Shown: positions 9,748 through 18,672, counted from the first letter of the stretch. The stretch is DNA of 64,000 nt from an uncultured bacterium (GCA_943788505.1 CALSQR010000002.1:62001-126000); one strand, 5' to 3'. Notes: generated by a model from the sequence alone, not told the origin. A program made the numbers and translations.

Positions 9748-10548
9748 TTAGCTGCTTCGCAGAAACCAAAAATGATCGGTCGGGCCGTGCCCCTTTCCGA
9801 TAGCCAACCCATGTTTGATGGCCTGATGCACGTATGCGTTGGCATTTTGGACGGCCTCCGTCATCTCTTCTCCCAACGCGAGGCGGGCAGCAATGGTGGC
9901 GGCATACGTACATCCCGTACCGTGGGTATGTTTGGTATCCAGGCGTTCGGAGCGAAAAACAACAAAGTCCTTACCGTCGAAAAGGACATCAACCGCCTCT
10001 TCTTCTTCGTCAAGATGTCCGCCTTTGACGAGCACTACATCTGGTCCCATCGCATGTATTTCCCTGGCTGCCTCCCGTGCTTGTGCTTCAGATCTAATCT
10101 CTCGGCCAACTAAACGCGCAGCCTCATGAGCGTTTGGTGTACAGATCGATGCCAAAGGCAGTAAGTCGGATATAAGAGCATCAACCGCATCGTCCCGCAA
10201 CAAGGCATATCCACTCTTCGAAATCATGACTGGATCCACAACGAGGGATGCAAGACTGTACTCACGCACTTTTGAGGCCACCGTTCGGATGATTTCGGCG
10301 CTAGAAAGCATACCCGTTTTAGCCGCCACCACGGGAAAGTCCGTCAACACAGCGTCGAGCTGGGATGCGATCAACGACAGTGGTAACTCAAACGCGTCAG
10401 TTACAGCAACTGTGTTTTGTGCCGTAATCGCCGTGATAACAGAGGTTGCAAAGGTTCCGTTGGCCTGCATGGCCTTGATGTCGGCTTGTATTCCGGCTCC
10501 TCCTCCGGAGTCGCTACCGGCAATTGTCAGCGTAACGGGAATGGGCAT
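9748..10548 (-). CDS. thiD: Hydroxymethylpyrimidine/phosphomethylpyrimidine kinase ThiD
   Basis: The enzyme phosphorylates HMP and HMP-phosphate to HMP-pyrophosphate for thiamin assembly. The ribokinase-like fold is shown by [16 protein letters not shown] at the N terminus, AKTGML, the VVDPVM motif and the late [11 protein letters not shown] anion-hole region. At 266 residues it is normal for stand-alone ThiD, with no fused ThiE. It is the last gene of the thiO-thiS-thiG-tenI-thiD series, separated from tenI by 22 bases, and is followed by a terminator. Confidence 0.95.
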   Translation of the reverse strand: MPIPVTLTIAGSDSGGGAGIQADIKAMQANGTFATSVITAITAQNTVAVTDAFELPLSLIASQLDAVLTDFPVVAAKTGMLSSAEIIRTVASKVREYSLASLVVDPVMISKSGYALLRDDAVDALISDLLPLASICTPNAHEAARLVGREIRSEAQAREAAREIHAMGPDVVLVKGGHLDEEEEAVDVLFDGKDFVVFRSERLDTKHTHGTGCTYAATIAARLALGEEMTEAVQNANAYVHQAIKHGLAIGKGHGPTDHFWFLRSS

Positions 10549-10570
10549 CGTGAAAAATGATTTTTAAGTG

Positions 10571-11194
10571 TCACAATTCGTGTAGCACATGGGCGAATCG
10601 ACCTACGGCCTCAAACAGGTTTGGTGCCGTCATTAGGGATGAAATGACAGCTACTCCGTGGGCTCCTACTTCCAAACAGGACTTGACACGATCCGCTGTG
10701 ATACCGCCAATTGCAATAACGGGCATTTTACCAGCTTCTAGGCATGCAGTTTTTAACTCATCCAGGCCTCGTGGTTCTTCACCAGGATGGGATCTCGTTG
10801 GAAATACGTGACCGAAAAAGACATAGTCCGCACCCTCTCGGGCTGCTTTTGCTACTTCGTGTACAGAATGAGTACTGCATCCAATCAGTGCATCAGGGCC
10901 AAGAATCCCTCTTGCTTTAGTCAATCCAGCATTTCGCATCGAGGCATGAAAAGGAAGATGAAGTCGATCAGCTACCTCGAGATGAGGGTTTATGGACACC
11001 TTTAGCCTAGGGCTTACATCCCTGAGTTTGGTCGAGAGAAGCTTTGCTGCCAATTCAAACTGATCCGGACGGGCGCCATGATCCCGCAGGTGTACCCATT
11101 TTACGCCATACCTAACCGCCTGCAGGGACCGCTGCCCCCACTCTGGCTGTGTAAAACCGTCAGCAATCAGCACCAACCGAGGTAAATTCGACAT
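10571..11194 (-). CDS. tenI: ThiE/TenI-family protein, probably TenI thiazole tautomerase
   Basis: A TIM-barrel protein of the ThiE/TenI family, 207 residues from the ATG at 11194, which follows the thiG stop by one base. Automated annotation would likely say thiamine-phosphate synthase, but the visible motifs favour TenI. It has YVFFGHVFPT, with the His that is catalytic in Bacillus TenI, where ThiE has a Gly-Pro. It has INPH where ThiE has the metal-binding INDR, and GCSTHS followed by the conserved IPVIAIGGIT-like strand. TenI aromatises the ThiG product to the carboxythiazole phosphate tautomer. Its place between thiG and thiD matches that role. True ThiE activity cannot be excluded. Confidence 0.75.
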   Translation of the reverse strand: MSNLPRLVLIADGFTQPEWGQRSLQAVRYGVKWVHLRDHGARPDQFELAAKLLSTKLRDVSPRLKVSINPHLEVADRLHLPFHASMRNAGLTKARGILGPDALIGCSTHSVHEVAKAAREGADYVFFGHVFPTRSHPGEEPRGLDELKTACLEAGKMPVIAIGGITADRVKSCLEVGAHGVAVISSLMTAPNLFEAVGRFAHVLHEL

Positions 11195-11195
11195 G

Positions 11196-12023
11196 TCAGG
11201 AATGACCAATACGACCACTCATGGGTGAAGAAGCCTGCGCATAAAATCGGCGCGGGATGCGGCCCGCAAGATGAGCAAGCCTTCCCCCTTCTACAGCGTG
11301 CTTCATAGCAGCGGCCATGCGGACCGGATGCTTCGCTTTTGAAACGGCGGTATTCAAAAGCACTCCGTCATATCCCAATTCCATTGCTAACGCGGCGTCG
11401 CTCGCCGTTCCAATACCGGCATCAACAAGAAGCGGCGTGTCGGGTAACAATTCTCGTATCAGCTGCAAGTTATACGGGTTTACGATCCCCATTCCACTTC
11501 CGATAGGAGATGCCAGCGGCATGACGGCCTCGCATCCGATATCAGCCAACTTGCGGCAGGTTATCGGATCGTCATTTGAGTAGACCATCACCTTGAAACC
11601 AGCCAATACGAGCTCAGAGGCTGCTTTGAGCAATTGTTCAACATCAGGCATTAGCGTCTCATCGTCTCCGATCACTTCCAGCTTGATCCAGTCCGTTTCT
11701 AGTGCCTCGCGAGCTAATTCAGCAACCAAAACGGCTTCCTTAGCTGTGTAGCACCCGGCTGTATTGGGCAGCAAGTTGACGGGTAAAGAGCGGATGGTCG
11801 AGAGGAATCCCTCCTCCTGCGTATCCCCAAGATTCATTCGGCGGATAGCGACGGTAATAAACTGCGAACCAGACGCCGCAATCGATTCCAACATCACCTG
11901 CAGGCTTGGGTATCCACTCGTACCCAGCAAAAGGCGGGATTTGAGCGTAAGGTCTCCGATGGAGAGAAAGTCGCCACAGGTCGATGTATGTTTCATATCG
12001 GTTGGATCTGACATGTCATTCAC
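11196..12023 (-). CDS. thiG: Thiazole synthase ThiG
   Basis: ThiG builds the thiazole phosphate of thiamin from deoxyxylulose 5-phosphate, dehydroglycine and sulfur carried on ThiS-thiocarboxylate. The sequence shows [12 protein letters not shown] near the N terminus, the Schiff-base Lys in [26 protein letters not shown] with the phosphate loop, and [15 protein letters not shown]. Length is 275 residues with a short Asp/Thr-rich extension. A GTG start overlaps the thiS stop by four bases, implying coupled translation with its sulfur carrier. Confidence 0.95.
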   Translation of the reverse strand: MNDMSDPTDMKHTSTCGDFLSIGDLTLKSRLLLGTSGYPSLQVMLESIAASGSQFITVAIRRMNLGDTQEEGFLSTIRSLPVNLLPNTAGCYTAKEAVLVAELAREALETDWIKLEVIGDDETLMPDVEQLLKAASELVLAGFKVMVYSNDDPITCRKLADIGCEAVMPLASPIGSGMGIVNPYNLQLIRELLPDTPLLVDAGIGTASDAALAMELGYDGVLLNTAVSKAKHPVRMAAAMKHAVEGGRLAHLAGRIPRRFYAQASSPMSGRIGHS

Positions 12024-12238
12024 CCTCCTTGACGTGCAGTCACGATCTCGATTTCATCACCCGGCTTAATCGCTCGAGTCGCCCAGTCCGGTTTGCGCAC
12101 GATCGTCTCATTGATTGCGACAGCGATTCCTTTGGCTGAGGCCGTCTCGATGCCCTGTCCCTGAAGCAGCTTTTCCAACGAGACAGAAGCCGTCACGTTG
12201 GTTTGCTTTCCGTTAATTCGGATGGTCAGGTCGTTCAT
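12020..12238 (-). CDS. thiS: Sulfur carrier protein ThiS
   Basis: A 72-residue ubiquitin-like protein that ends in Gly-Gly (IVTARQGG), the residue pair that is adenylated and thiocarboxylated. It also keeps the internal [11 protein letters not shown] strand typical of ThiS. It overlaps thiO and thiG by four bases on each side. The activating enzyme ThiF is not in this window and must be elsewhere. Confidence 0.95.
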   Translation of the reverse strand: MNDLTIRINGKQTNVTASVSLEKLLQGQGIETASAKGIAVAINETIVRKPDWATRAIKPGDEIEIVTARQGG

Positions 12239-13362
12239 GCCGGGCTGTCGAATCTGAGGGGTGAGAAAAAGGTCATAACATCGTCTGTACTCCCGTCTAA
12301 CAACATCTGTTCAGATACAGTTGCGGTTACGGCAGATAATACGATCCCATGTCGGTAATGACCCGTGGCCATAAAGACTCGGGGATCTGCGGTGAACCCT
12401 ACCATGGGTTGGTGGTCCCTACTAGCGGGTCGGAATCCCACGTCAATCGATAGGATTTCCTGATCAAGAATACCTGGGACGACTTCCCAGGCGCCATCAA
12501 GAATACCGTGGATGGCGCCTACGGTAATGCTCCGATCAAATCCCATTTCTTCGCTTGTGGCTCCCACAATCAGCCGCCCATCTTTGCGCGGTACCAAATA
12601 TGCTTTGGGTCCCCGAATCACGTGGTTTAACGCAAATGGATCTACCATCTTAAGCTCAAGTATTTGCCCTTTTATCGGCCTTACAGGGGGGCGAATGGCT
12701 TCACTCAGCCCGGAAATTCCGGCGCTCCAGGCCCCTGCGGCAACTACGATGCGGTCAGCTTCATGGATGTCGCCAGCTGCTGTTTCAACCCGAATCTGTT
12801 TACTAGAGAAATCGAGATGCTCAACGGCAGTCTGCTCTCGAATGTCTCCACCATGAGCGTTGATTGCTGCAACTAGCGCTTGAAGAAGTTTTCGGTTATC
12901 GACCGAGTGATCCTCGGGTACGCTGACTGCAGCTACTACTCGAGGCGAGAGGAATGGCTCTTTTTCTAAGGCCTCAGCGCCAGAAAGCCAATCCACCGGG
13001 TAACCCTGATCTTTCTGAAATTGATACCCACGGCGTAACGCCTCGGTCGCATCCCGATCGTCGGCTACTATGAGCGTACCAAACGAGGAATAGTCAAGGG
13101 ACATACCGGATTCAGCCTCAAGCTCCGAGGCAAACGAAGGCCATCGTTTCAATGATGCGCGACATAAGGCATACAGTTCGGGCTCTTCAAAACCTACCTC
13201 AGCCGCTGCAGCCAGCATTCCCGCGGCAACACGAGAAGCCTCTTGGCCCGTCTGCCCCCGCTCCAACACAAGCACCTGCTCCCCGCGCCGACATAATCGC
13301 CATGCGATGGACAAGCCAATTACGCCTGCGCCGATAATGATGGTCTTTCGTTGCCCGTCCAC
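12235..13362 (-). CDS. thiO: Glycine oxidase ThiO
   Basis: An FAD-dependent DAO-family oxidase of 375 residues that makes the dehydroglycine (iminoacetate) used by ThiG. The Rossmann motif is GAGVIGLSIAWRL, and RVAAGMLAAAAEV is the glycine-oxidase-type segment after the first strand. The C-terminal part contains VGATSEEMGFD and TGHYRHGIVL, both usual in ThiO. Use of ThiO rather than radical-SAM ThiH indicates an oxygen-dependent thiazole pathway. It is the first gene of the operon; no TPP riboswitch motif is recognisable in the short region upstream. Confidence 0.92.
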   Translation of the reverse strand: MDGQRKTIIIGAGVIGLSIAWRLCRRGEQVLVLERGQTGQEASRVAAGMLAAAAEVGFEEPELYALCRASLKRWPSFASELEAESGMSLDYSSFGTLIVADDRDATEALRRGYQFQKDQGYPVDWLSGAEALEKEPFLSPRVVAAVSVPEDHSVDNRKLLQALVAAINAHGGDIREQTAVEHLDFSSKQIRVETAAGDIHEADRIVVAAGAWSAGISGLSEAIRPPVRPIKGQILELKMVDPFALNHVIRGPKAYLVPRKDGRLIVGATSEEMGFDRSITVGAIHGILDGAWEVVPGILDQEILSIDVGFRPASRDHQPMVGFTADPRVFMATGHYRHGIVLSAVTATVSEQMLLDGSTDDVMTFFSPLRFDSPA

Positions 13363-13476
13363 TAGCGATTGCCGAATCTGTTTATGCAGTCGAGTTGGTT
13401 TACCCTTTCAAGGAAGATAGTTTCCACCCAATCGTTCGACCTTCCTTTGCCCTCTAATTTCATAGCCTCTCCCCGC

Positions 13477-14586
13477 ATGGCTGATCAAAAACACGACGGC
13501 CCTCCTGCCACTACCGAAACAATTGCGTCCGACGACAGGCTTCGCGACGTCGTGATCGTAGGAGCCGGCCTTGCTGGGGCATCTGCTGCCTTCCACCTGA
13601 CGCAAGCCGGCGCTGACGTTTTGGTGCTGGAAAAAGATGAACCGTCCTCCGGGGCCTCCGGTATCGGATATGGGATGGTTAATCCGATGATGGCTAGAAA
13701 AGCTAGACCGGTTTGGGAGGTGCGCAATGCCCTGCACGTGCTTGACTTGATGGGCCCACCACTGCAAACTTCTAAAGGCCTCTGGCGGCCAGCTGGAAGT
13801 GTGGATCAAGCTACCTTATTTCAAAAGGCAGCCGAGGAGCATCCTGACGTAGGGCGATGGCACGGTCCTGAGACCACGGAGCGAGCACTTCCTTGGCTTC
13901 CGGCGCCATGGGGAGCACTGGAAGTGATCGAAGGAAGATCTTTGCACATACCCTCCGTTGTGACACATTGGACGCGGGGTATTGAACTACAATCGAATCG
14001 TGCTATTGCATCTTGGGATGAACATGATGGGATTGTAACTGCGCGATGCCAGAATGGACAACTGTTTCGGACCCGTAAGTTATTGCTATGCATGGGCACA
14101 GCACTGACGACTCATCCTGAAACGAGTGACTTGAACCTTCACGTGATCAAAGGACAGGTCGCCCGATTCAAGAAACCATCCGGCTTGCCAACAATACTTC
14201 CCCCCGTTTCAGGACACGGGTACCTCGTTGATGCCGGTGACGGCTCATGCTGGGTGGGTAGTACGTTCGAGCATACGTGGACCGAGGAAGGACCTACCGC
14301 TGCTGGCACGGAAGAATTGAGGTCGAAAGCCGCTAACCTAGCTTCAGGATTTGAGCAGGCCGAATTACTTGATATGAAAGTGGGCTTCCGGGTTACCGTC
14401 CCAGGAAGTCGCAAGCCAATGCTCGGACCTATCTCCAAAAAGGGCAATGTGTGGGTTTTTTCAGGTCTTGGGGCAAAGGGATTGCTGTTTTCCGCCTATC
14501 TCGGAAGTCAGATTCCCACCTTATTCAACAAACCGGAAGCGATTCCAGAAGCCTTCAGGGTTGTCCGCCGGTCTGCAAATCCATAA
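13477..14586 (+). CDS. FAD-dependent oxidoreductase (DAO family)
   Basis: A flavoprotein of about 370 residues with the dinucleotide-binding motif DVVIVGAGLAGASAAFHL, then LEKDEPSSGASGIGYGMVNPM, and a C-terminal FAD contact region (VFSGLGAKGLLF). It belongs to the same superfamily as ThiO, from which it diverges, and may oxidise an amino acid or amine. I prefer the ATG at 13477; the reading frame is open back to 13369, but that would leave almost no room for promoters between it and thiO. Its substrate is not evident. It may be a tailoring oxidase of the MnmC-like or glycine/sarcosine oxidase type. Confidence 0.8.
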   Translation: MADQKHDGPPATTETIASDDRLRDVVIVGAGLAGASAAFHLTQAGADVLVLEKDEPSSGASGIGYGMVNPMMARKARPVWEVRNALHVLDLMGPPLQTSKGLWRPAGSVDQATLFQKAAEEHPDVGRWHGPETTERALPWLPAPWGALEVIEGRSLHIPSVVTHWTRGIELQSNRAIASWDEHDGIVTARCQNGQLFRTRKLLLCMGTALTTHPETSDLNLHVIKGQVARFKKPSGLPTILPPVSGHGYLVDAGDGSCWVGSTFEHTWTEEGPTAAGTEELRSKAANLASGFEQAELLDMKVGFRVTVPGSRKPMLGPISKKGNVWVFSGLGAKGLLFSAYLGSQIPTLFNKPEAIPEAFRVVRRSANP

Positions 14587-14637
14587 AATGAGAACTCGGA
14601 CCGCAACGTACTCGAACAGCATACTCCATCGGATTCC

Positions 14638-15717
14638 ATGGCTGAAATGACGACGACCCAAATTGCAGACTTGCTTGGTGACGAAGCATCCTATCTGCTC
14701 GACCACTCCTGTTCAACGATCGATAAGAAAGACCTGCATTTGCCAGGTCCAGATTTCGTTGAACGCGTCTTTATGAACTCGGACCGCAATATCCCGACGC
14801 TCAACAGCATTCAGCGTTTGTTCGGAACGGGACGTCTCGCTAATACCGGGTACATTTCGATTCTGCCAGTTGACCAAGGAATTGAGCATGCTGGCGGCGC
14901 CTCCTTTGCCAAAAACCCGATCTACTTTGATCCGGAAAACATTGTCAAATTGGCCATTGAAGGAGGATGCAACGCGGTAGCCTCAACCTACGGCGCCCTT
15001 GGAAGCGTGGCTCGCAAGTATGCGCACCGCATTCCGTTCATCATGAAGTTCAACCATAACGAACTGCTGACCTATCCCAATACGTTCGACCAGATCCTCT
15101 TTGCTCGGATCGAGGAAGCATGGAATATGGGTTGTGTTGGAGTGGGTGCAACAATCTATTTCGGCTCAGAAGAATCGAATCGGCAGCTCGAAGAGGTGAC
15201 GGAAGCTTTTGCCATCGCGCACGAACTGGGTATGGCTACCATTCTGTGGTGCTACCTGCGTAACCCTGGTTTCAAGGTCGATGGTTTCAACCATGAGACC
15301 AGCGCAGACCTTTCTAGCCAGGCCAACCATATTGGCGCTACCATCGAAGCGGACATTCTCAAGCAGAAGCAGCCAGTAACGAACGGTGGCTACAAAGCGC
15401 TGAATACGGGTGATTCATCCTATGGCAAGCTCGACGAACGCATTTACACAGAGCTGTCTACCGACCACCCGATTGATCTCACTCGCTACCAGGTAGCTAA
15501 CGGGTATATGGGTCGGGCTGGCCTAATCAACTCAGGTGGCGCATCCGGATCAAATGATATGGCCCAGGCGCTCAAAACGGCGGTCATCAACAAACGTGCA
15601 GGCGGGATGGGCTTGATCTCAGGCCGAAAAGCCTTCCAGCGACCGATGAAAGAAGGCGTTGAGATTCTAAATTCTATTCAGGACGTCTTTTTGAATGAGG
15701 ACATCACGATCGCCTGA
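14638..15717 (+). CDS. fbaB: Class I fructose-bisphosphate aldolase (DhnA/FbaB type)
   Basis: A Schiff-base aldolase of the DhnA/FbaB family, 359 residues, cleaving fructose 1,6-bisphosphate in glycolysis or forming it in gluconeogenesis. It shows [13 protein letters not shown] near residue 78, [10 protein letters not shown] with the Lys, [10 protein letters not shown], and the late [12 protein letters not shown] phosphate-binding segment. No signal peptide is seen. It sits 51 bases after the oxidoreductase and has its own strong terminator. Relatives in some phyla are associated with microcompartments, and an orphan EutN gene lies 2.7 kb downstream, but no encapsulation peptide is evident here. 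Confidence 0.92.
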   Translation: MAEMTTTQIADLLGDEASYLLDHSCSTIDKKDLHLPGPDFVERVFMNSDRNIPTLNSIQRLFGTGRLANTGYISILPVDQGIEHAGGASFAKNPIYFDPENIVKLAIEGGCNAVASTYGALGSVARKYAHRIPFIMKFNHNELLTYPNTFDQILFARIEEAWNMGCVGVGATIYFGSEESNRQLEEVTEAFAIAHELGMATILWCYLRNPGFKVDGFNHETSADLSSQANHIGATIEADILKQKQPVTNGGYKALNTGDSSYGKLDERIYTELSTDHPIDLTRYQVANGYMGRAGLINSGGASGSNDMAQALKTAVINKRAGGMGLISGRKAFQRPMKEGVEILNSIQDVFLNEDITIA

Positions 15718-15760
15718 TCGTCAAAGGCATTGTGGAGCTCCACCGAGCAATTTGAACCAA

Positions 15761-15800
15761 TAGGGGCGGCCTGCGAAAGCAGGCCGCCCCTATTCTGTTG
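15761..15800 (+). terminator. Rho-independent terminator of the aldolase gene
   Basis: A perfect 14-base GC-rich stem with a GAAA tetraloop (TAGGGGCGGCCTGC paired with its complement, 15761-15792) is followed by a T-rich stretch. It lies about 45 bases after the aldolase stop. Confidence 0.88.
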
Positions 15801-15873
15801 TTGCCCCGCAACCGCTTGACCACTATCGACGTATCTTCGCGCTAGTGGATTTATTCATATCAACGGAAAGACG

Positions 15874-17808
15874 ATGGCCGACCAGAGCGCCGACCCAAAG
15901 AAGAAGAACGCAGAGGAAGTAGCAGCCCAGAAAAAGGATGCCTCCACCACGCCTGCACCTGAGGCCAAGGCGAAAGCCGATCAAGCGAAAGCCGATCAAG
16001 CGAAAAAGGCAGCTGATTCAAGCTCTGAATCGGTGAGCATCGACGTTCCGCCTCCGGCCGGCCCTTCCCTCTTGGCCAAGTACACGTCCCACTATCCGGA
16101 TTGGGCCAAAGAGTTTGCTCGTAAGTACTTCACAAAGACGATGACGCAGTTCATCCTCTATGGAAACGTCCGTGATCTAGTGCCGAGCGAAGATGCAGAG
16201 GGCAACAAGACCTGGGGGTCACTACACGACTTTTTGGTAGAAGAACTCTTCGCAGCTCGAGATATCGTTCTTTTCTATGATCGTTCAAGTGGCATTCATT
16301 TCTCGGACAAATCCTCCCAAAAGGACTTCAACCGTGCATTGTCCGGATATGACACCATTTTCGGAACGGATTACGCTCAGAGACTTCCCAAGGACCCTGT
16401 ACGCGTCTTGAGTGTGCTGCAGAATTATTTTCGACTACGTCTGGGCGAAGGCAAACGCATCTCCTGCATTATTGACTATGCAGAGACCGTTATCCCCATG
16501 GCAGAAGCATCCATGTATTCTGCTGAAGACAGGAATGCACTTGTTTTCCTTCAGAAATGGGCTCACGATCCGCTATTCCTTGGTAGTGACTTTACAGTAA
16601 CGCTCATCGCTCAGAACCTGAGTGAACTAAACCAGCAGATAGTCCAGAGTCCGTACACGGCAGAAATCCAGATCCCAATCCCAGACGAAACAGCCCGTAG
16701 AAACTATGCGGAGCATTATTTGGATGGATTAGAAGGTGACTGGGCACAACATTCTGAAGTCAGTGCTACCGCCCTCGCCTCTAATACGGCAGGGCTTGGC
16801 TTCATACAGCTGCGTTCCATTCTAGCTGATGTTCTGGAAAACCATACCCACCTTTCGTTCGACGCTCTCTCTGCGATGAAAAAGGAGTTCATCGAGGCGG
16901 AAGCGTTCGGCATGCTAGAATTCATGGAGACGGACTTGTCTCTAGACATGGTTGCAGGACACTCAGAGGCCAAATCGCATCTTCGTGCTGCCGCTAAGGC
17001 TCTTCGAGCCGGTCGACCAGACGTTATGCCTATGGGGTATCTCGTTTCAGGGCCCGTAGGGACGGGTAAAACTTTCTCGATCATGTGTTTTGCCGGCGAA
17101 ATCGGCGTACCGATGGTCAAGCTCAAGAACTTCCGCAGCCAGTGGCAAGGGCAGACCGAAGCCAATCTTGAAAAGATTCTAACCTTGTTGCAGGCGATGA
17201 CGCCTGTAGCCGTTATGATCGATGAAGCCGATGCCGCTCTCGGAAACAGAGATGCGTCGGGCGACTCAGGCGTATCCAAACGAGTCTTTGGACAAATCGC
17301 CCAATTCATGTCGAACTCGAAAAATCGAGGTAAGGTGATCTGGTTCCTTCTCACCGCCCGTCCGGATTATATGCCCGTTGACCTCAAGCGTCAGGGACGA
17401 GCTGAAGAACACATCGCCCTTTTCTATCCTTCAACGCGCGAAGAGCGAGAAGAACTACTTGAAGTGATGCTCAAGCGAACCGACGTAAGTATTGAGATGA
17501 AGGACGTCCCCGAGGCGCTACTCAACGGAGAGCGAACCTTCTCAGGCGCGGACATGGAAGCCTTGTTAACTCGCGCCAAGTTCAGGGCCGCAGCAGACGG
17601 CCGGACGAAAGGCAACGTTACGCAGCGCATCCTTCAGGAAGTTGTAGAGGACTTTATGCCTCCAACTTATCCTCTCGAAGTCGAGCTACAGACTCTTGTC
17701 GCGGTACTGGAGTGTACTTCCAAAGCGCTCCTACCAGAGAAATACCGCACCATGGATCGGGAGTCGATCTTTCGTCGGGTGGACGAATTGTCCCATCTCA
17801 TCAAATAA
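15874..17808 (+). CDS. Two-domain AAA-family ATPase
   Basis: The 644-residue protein starts with a Lys/Ala/Asp-rich, probably disordered tail (residues 1-60) containing tandem KADQA units. Residues about 65-330 form a degenerate P-loop-like domain without a Walker A (strands such as SCIIDYAETVIP and FTVTLIAQNLSEL), as in Ycf46-type proteins. Residues about 370-600 form an active AAA domain: Walker A GPVGTGKT, Walker B VAVMIDEADAA, sensor 1 in WFLLTARPD, and a helical lid (FSGADMEALLTRAKF). The role is unknown; it could remodel a protein complex. It is soluble and monocistronic-looking, with a TATCTTCG promoter-like element at 15832. Confidence 0.85.
   Translation: MADQSADPKKKNAEEVAAQKKDASTTPAPEAKAKADQAKADQAKKAADSSSESVSIDVPPPAGPSLLAKYTSHYPDWAKEFARKYFTKTMTQFILYGNVRDLVPSEDAEGNKTWGSLHDFLVEELFAARDIVLFYDRSSGIHFSDKSSQKDFNRALSGYDTIFGTDYAQRLPKDPVRVLSVLQNYFRLRLGEGKRISCIIDYAETVIPMAEASMYSAEDRNALVFLQKWAHDPLFLGSDFTVTLIAQNLSELNQQIVQSPYTAEIQIPIPDETARRNYAEHYLDGLEGDWAQHSEVSATALASNTAGLGFIQLRSILADVLENHTHLSFDALSAMKKEFIEAEAFGMLEFMETDLSLDMVAGHSEAKSHLRAAAKALRAGRPDVMPMGYLVSGPVGTGKTFSIMCFAGEIGVPMVKLKNFRSQWQGQTEANLEKILTLLQAMTPVAVMIDEADAALGNRDASGDSGVSKRVFGQIAQFMSNSKNRGKVIWFLLTARPDYMPVDLKRQGRAEEHIALFYPSTREEREELLEVMLKRTDVSIEMKDVPEALLNGERTFSGADMEALLTRAKFRAAADGRTKGNVTQRILQEVVEDFMPPTYPLEVELQTLVAVLECTSKALLPEKYRTMDRESIFRRVDELSHLIK
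15970..16005 (+). repeat. 15-bp in-frame tandem repeat in the AAA protein tail
   Basis: The unit GCGAAAGCCGATCAA occurs twice in a row (15970-15984 and 15985-15999) and begins a third time. It encodes AKADQ repeats in the low-complexity N terminus. Copy-number change would alter tail length without breaking the frame. Confidence 0.9.
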
Positions 17809-17828
17809 ACCATTTACCGAAGAGCGTT

Positions 17829-18053
17829 CTACTTCGCTGATCCTTTCTTTTTTGATGCTTTTGATGAGGATCCAGACTCGGCTTCCAAGAGCCGGTCATA
17901 CAGCTCCCAGCTGATCAGAACCGCGTACGGCTCGTTGTTTTTCTGAATCAGGATACCGCGCTCGATTTCCTTTGCGTATTCGACCAATTCGGACGTATTG
18001 GAGCGCAATTCCGTAATCGTGGCGATCGCATCAATGCCTTTTGTCAGAAACAT
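17829..18053 (-). CDS. Orphan Phd/YefM-like antitoxin-type protein
   Basis: A 74-residue protein with the layout of Phd/YefM antitoxins: an N-terminal strand-helix (ITELRSNTSELVEYAKE), then a strand pair (ILIQKNNEPYAVLISWELYDRLL), and a Lys/Ser-rich tail. Such proteins bind their own operator and neutralise a toxin. No toxin gene is adjacent: the AAA gene ends 20 bases away on the other strand and the upstream 340 bases have no coding frame. It may be an orphan regulator or pair with a distant toxin. Direct repeats just upstream of the start could be its operator. Confidence 0.7.
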   Translation of the reverse strand: MFLTKGIDAIATITELRSNTSELVEYAKEIERGILIQKNNEPYAVLISWELYDRLLEAESGSSSKASKKKGSAK

Positions 18054-18062
18054 GACAGTAAT

Positions 18063-18080
18063 ATATGGTCAAATATGATC
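18063..18080 (-). promoter_or_regulatory. Possible operator: two ATATGRTC direct repeats
   Basis: ATATGGTC (18063-18070) and ATATGATC (18073-18080) lie ten bases apart, one helical turn, immediately upstream of the Phd-like start. Phd-family proteins commonly autoregulate through repeated sites. This is inference from position and spacing only. Confidence 0.3.
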
Positions 18081-18393
18081 AGCTATTTTTATTCAAATAC
18101 GTCACGTATTTCACAAATCCAAGCAAGGATTGGCGTGCGACGGGAGCTAATGATAAAGAATGTGTGACTGAATTCTACAATGTATATGTATATAATTTAT
18201 CCACAATTGCTGGGGTCAGGTCGGTGTCGCCAAATAGTTGACGCCTGTGAGGGTCGTTTGGGTACACAAATTGGCAGGCATTTTTCCTTGCATGCCCAAC
18301 CTTTTCTGTACCACAGAATTCCCCCTTTTCTGTTCGAGAATCCTGCGTACTTTAGTGCCCCACACCCACACATTCCTTCACTCATCCACACTC
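18081..18393. other. Gene-free AT-rich region upstream of the EutN-like gene
   Basis: No coding frame with family resemblance is seen here. It contains an AT-rich stretch (about 18165-18210), an imperfect inverted repeat (GGCAGGCA with TGCATGCC, about 18270-18298), and TACTTTAG at about 18347, which may be a promoter element for the gene starting at 18394. Open frames running through it do not resemble proteins. Confidence 0.5.
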
Positions 18394-18672
18394 ATGTTTC
18401 TCTGCCGGGTGACGGGCACGATTGTGTCCTCCAGAAAAGACCCATCCTTTCGCGACGGCAAGTTGCTTGTAGTTCACCCTATCGATACGCTCGGCGATCT
18501 CGATGGTGAAATGGATATGCTTGCCATTGATCCGGGATATGGCGCGGGCATGGACGACGTCGTCATTGTGGCAAAAGAGGGCTCGGTTGTAAAGCAGCTG
18601 ATGAGGGCAGGCGAGGTCCCAGCCAATGTGATCATTCTGGGCGTAGTAGATGATTGGTCGGCCGAAGCCTGA
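18394..18672 (+). CDS. EutN/CcmL-family microcompartment vertex protein (orphan)
   Basis: A 92-residue protein from the ATG at 18394 that matches the BMC-P pentamer fold. It opens with FLCRVTGTIVSSRKDPSFRD, followed by GKLLVVHPID, the GYGAGMDDVVIVAKEG turn that is diagnostic of EutN/CcmL, and the last strand VIILGVVDDW. In classical systems these pentamers cap the vertices of carboxysomes and metabolosomes. No BMC-H or BMC-T shell gene, signature enzyme or encapsulation peptide is seen in this window, so it is an orphan here. The frame is open upstream to 18238, but that part does not resemble the family. It precedes the amidohydrolase genes by 67 bases and could share their transcript. Confidence 0.85.
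   Translation: MFLCRVTGTIVSSRKDPSFRDGKLLVVHPIDTLGDLDGEMDMLAIDPGYGAGMDDVVIVAKEGSVVKQLMRAGEVPANVIILGVVDDWSAEA

Noticed and set aside
13363-13476. Possible TPP riboswitch upstream of thiO
   Set aside because: I looked for the CTGAGA and TGATCTGG-type cores on the minus strand and saw neither.
18238-18393. Longer reading of the EutN-like gene from 18238
   Set aside because: The added residues do not match the family; the ATG at 18394 gives a normal-length BMC-P protein.
17829-18393. A complete toxin-antitoxin pair
   Set aside because: No toxin-like frame is present on either side of the Phd-like gene.
14638-18672. A microcompartment operon formed by aldolase, AAA ATPase and EutN genes
   Set aside because: The aldolase has its own terminator, a minus-strand gene intervenes, and no shell hexamer or targeting peptide is visible, so proximity alone is not enough.
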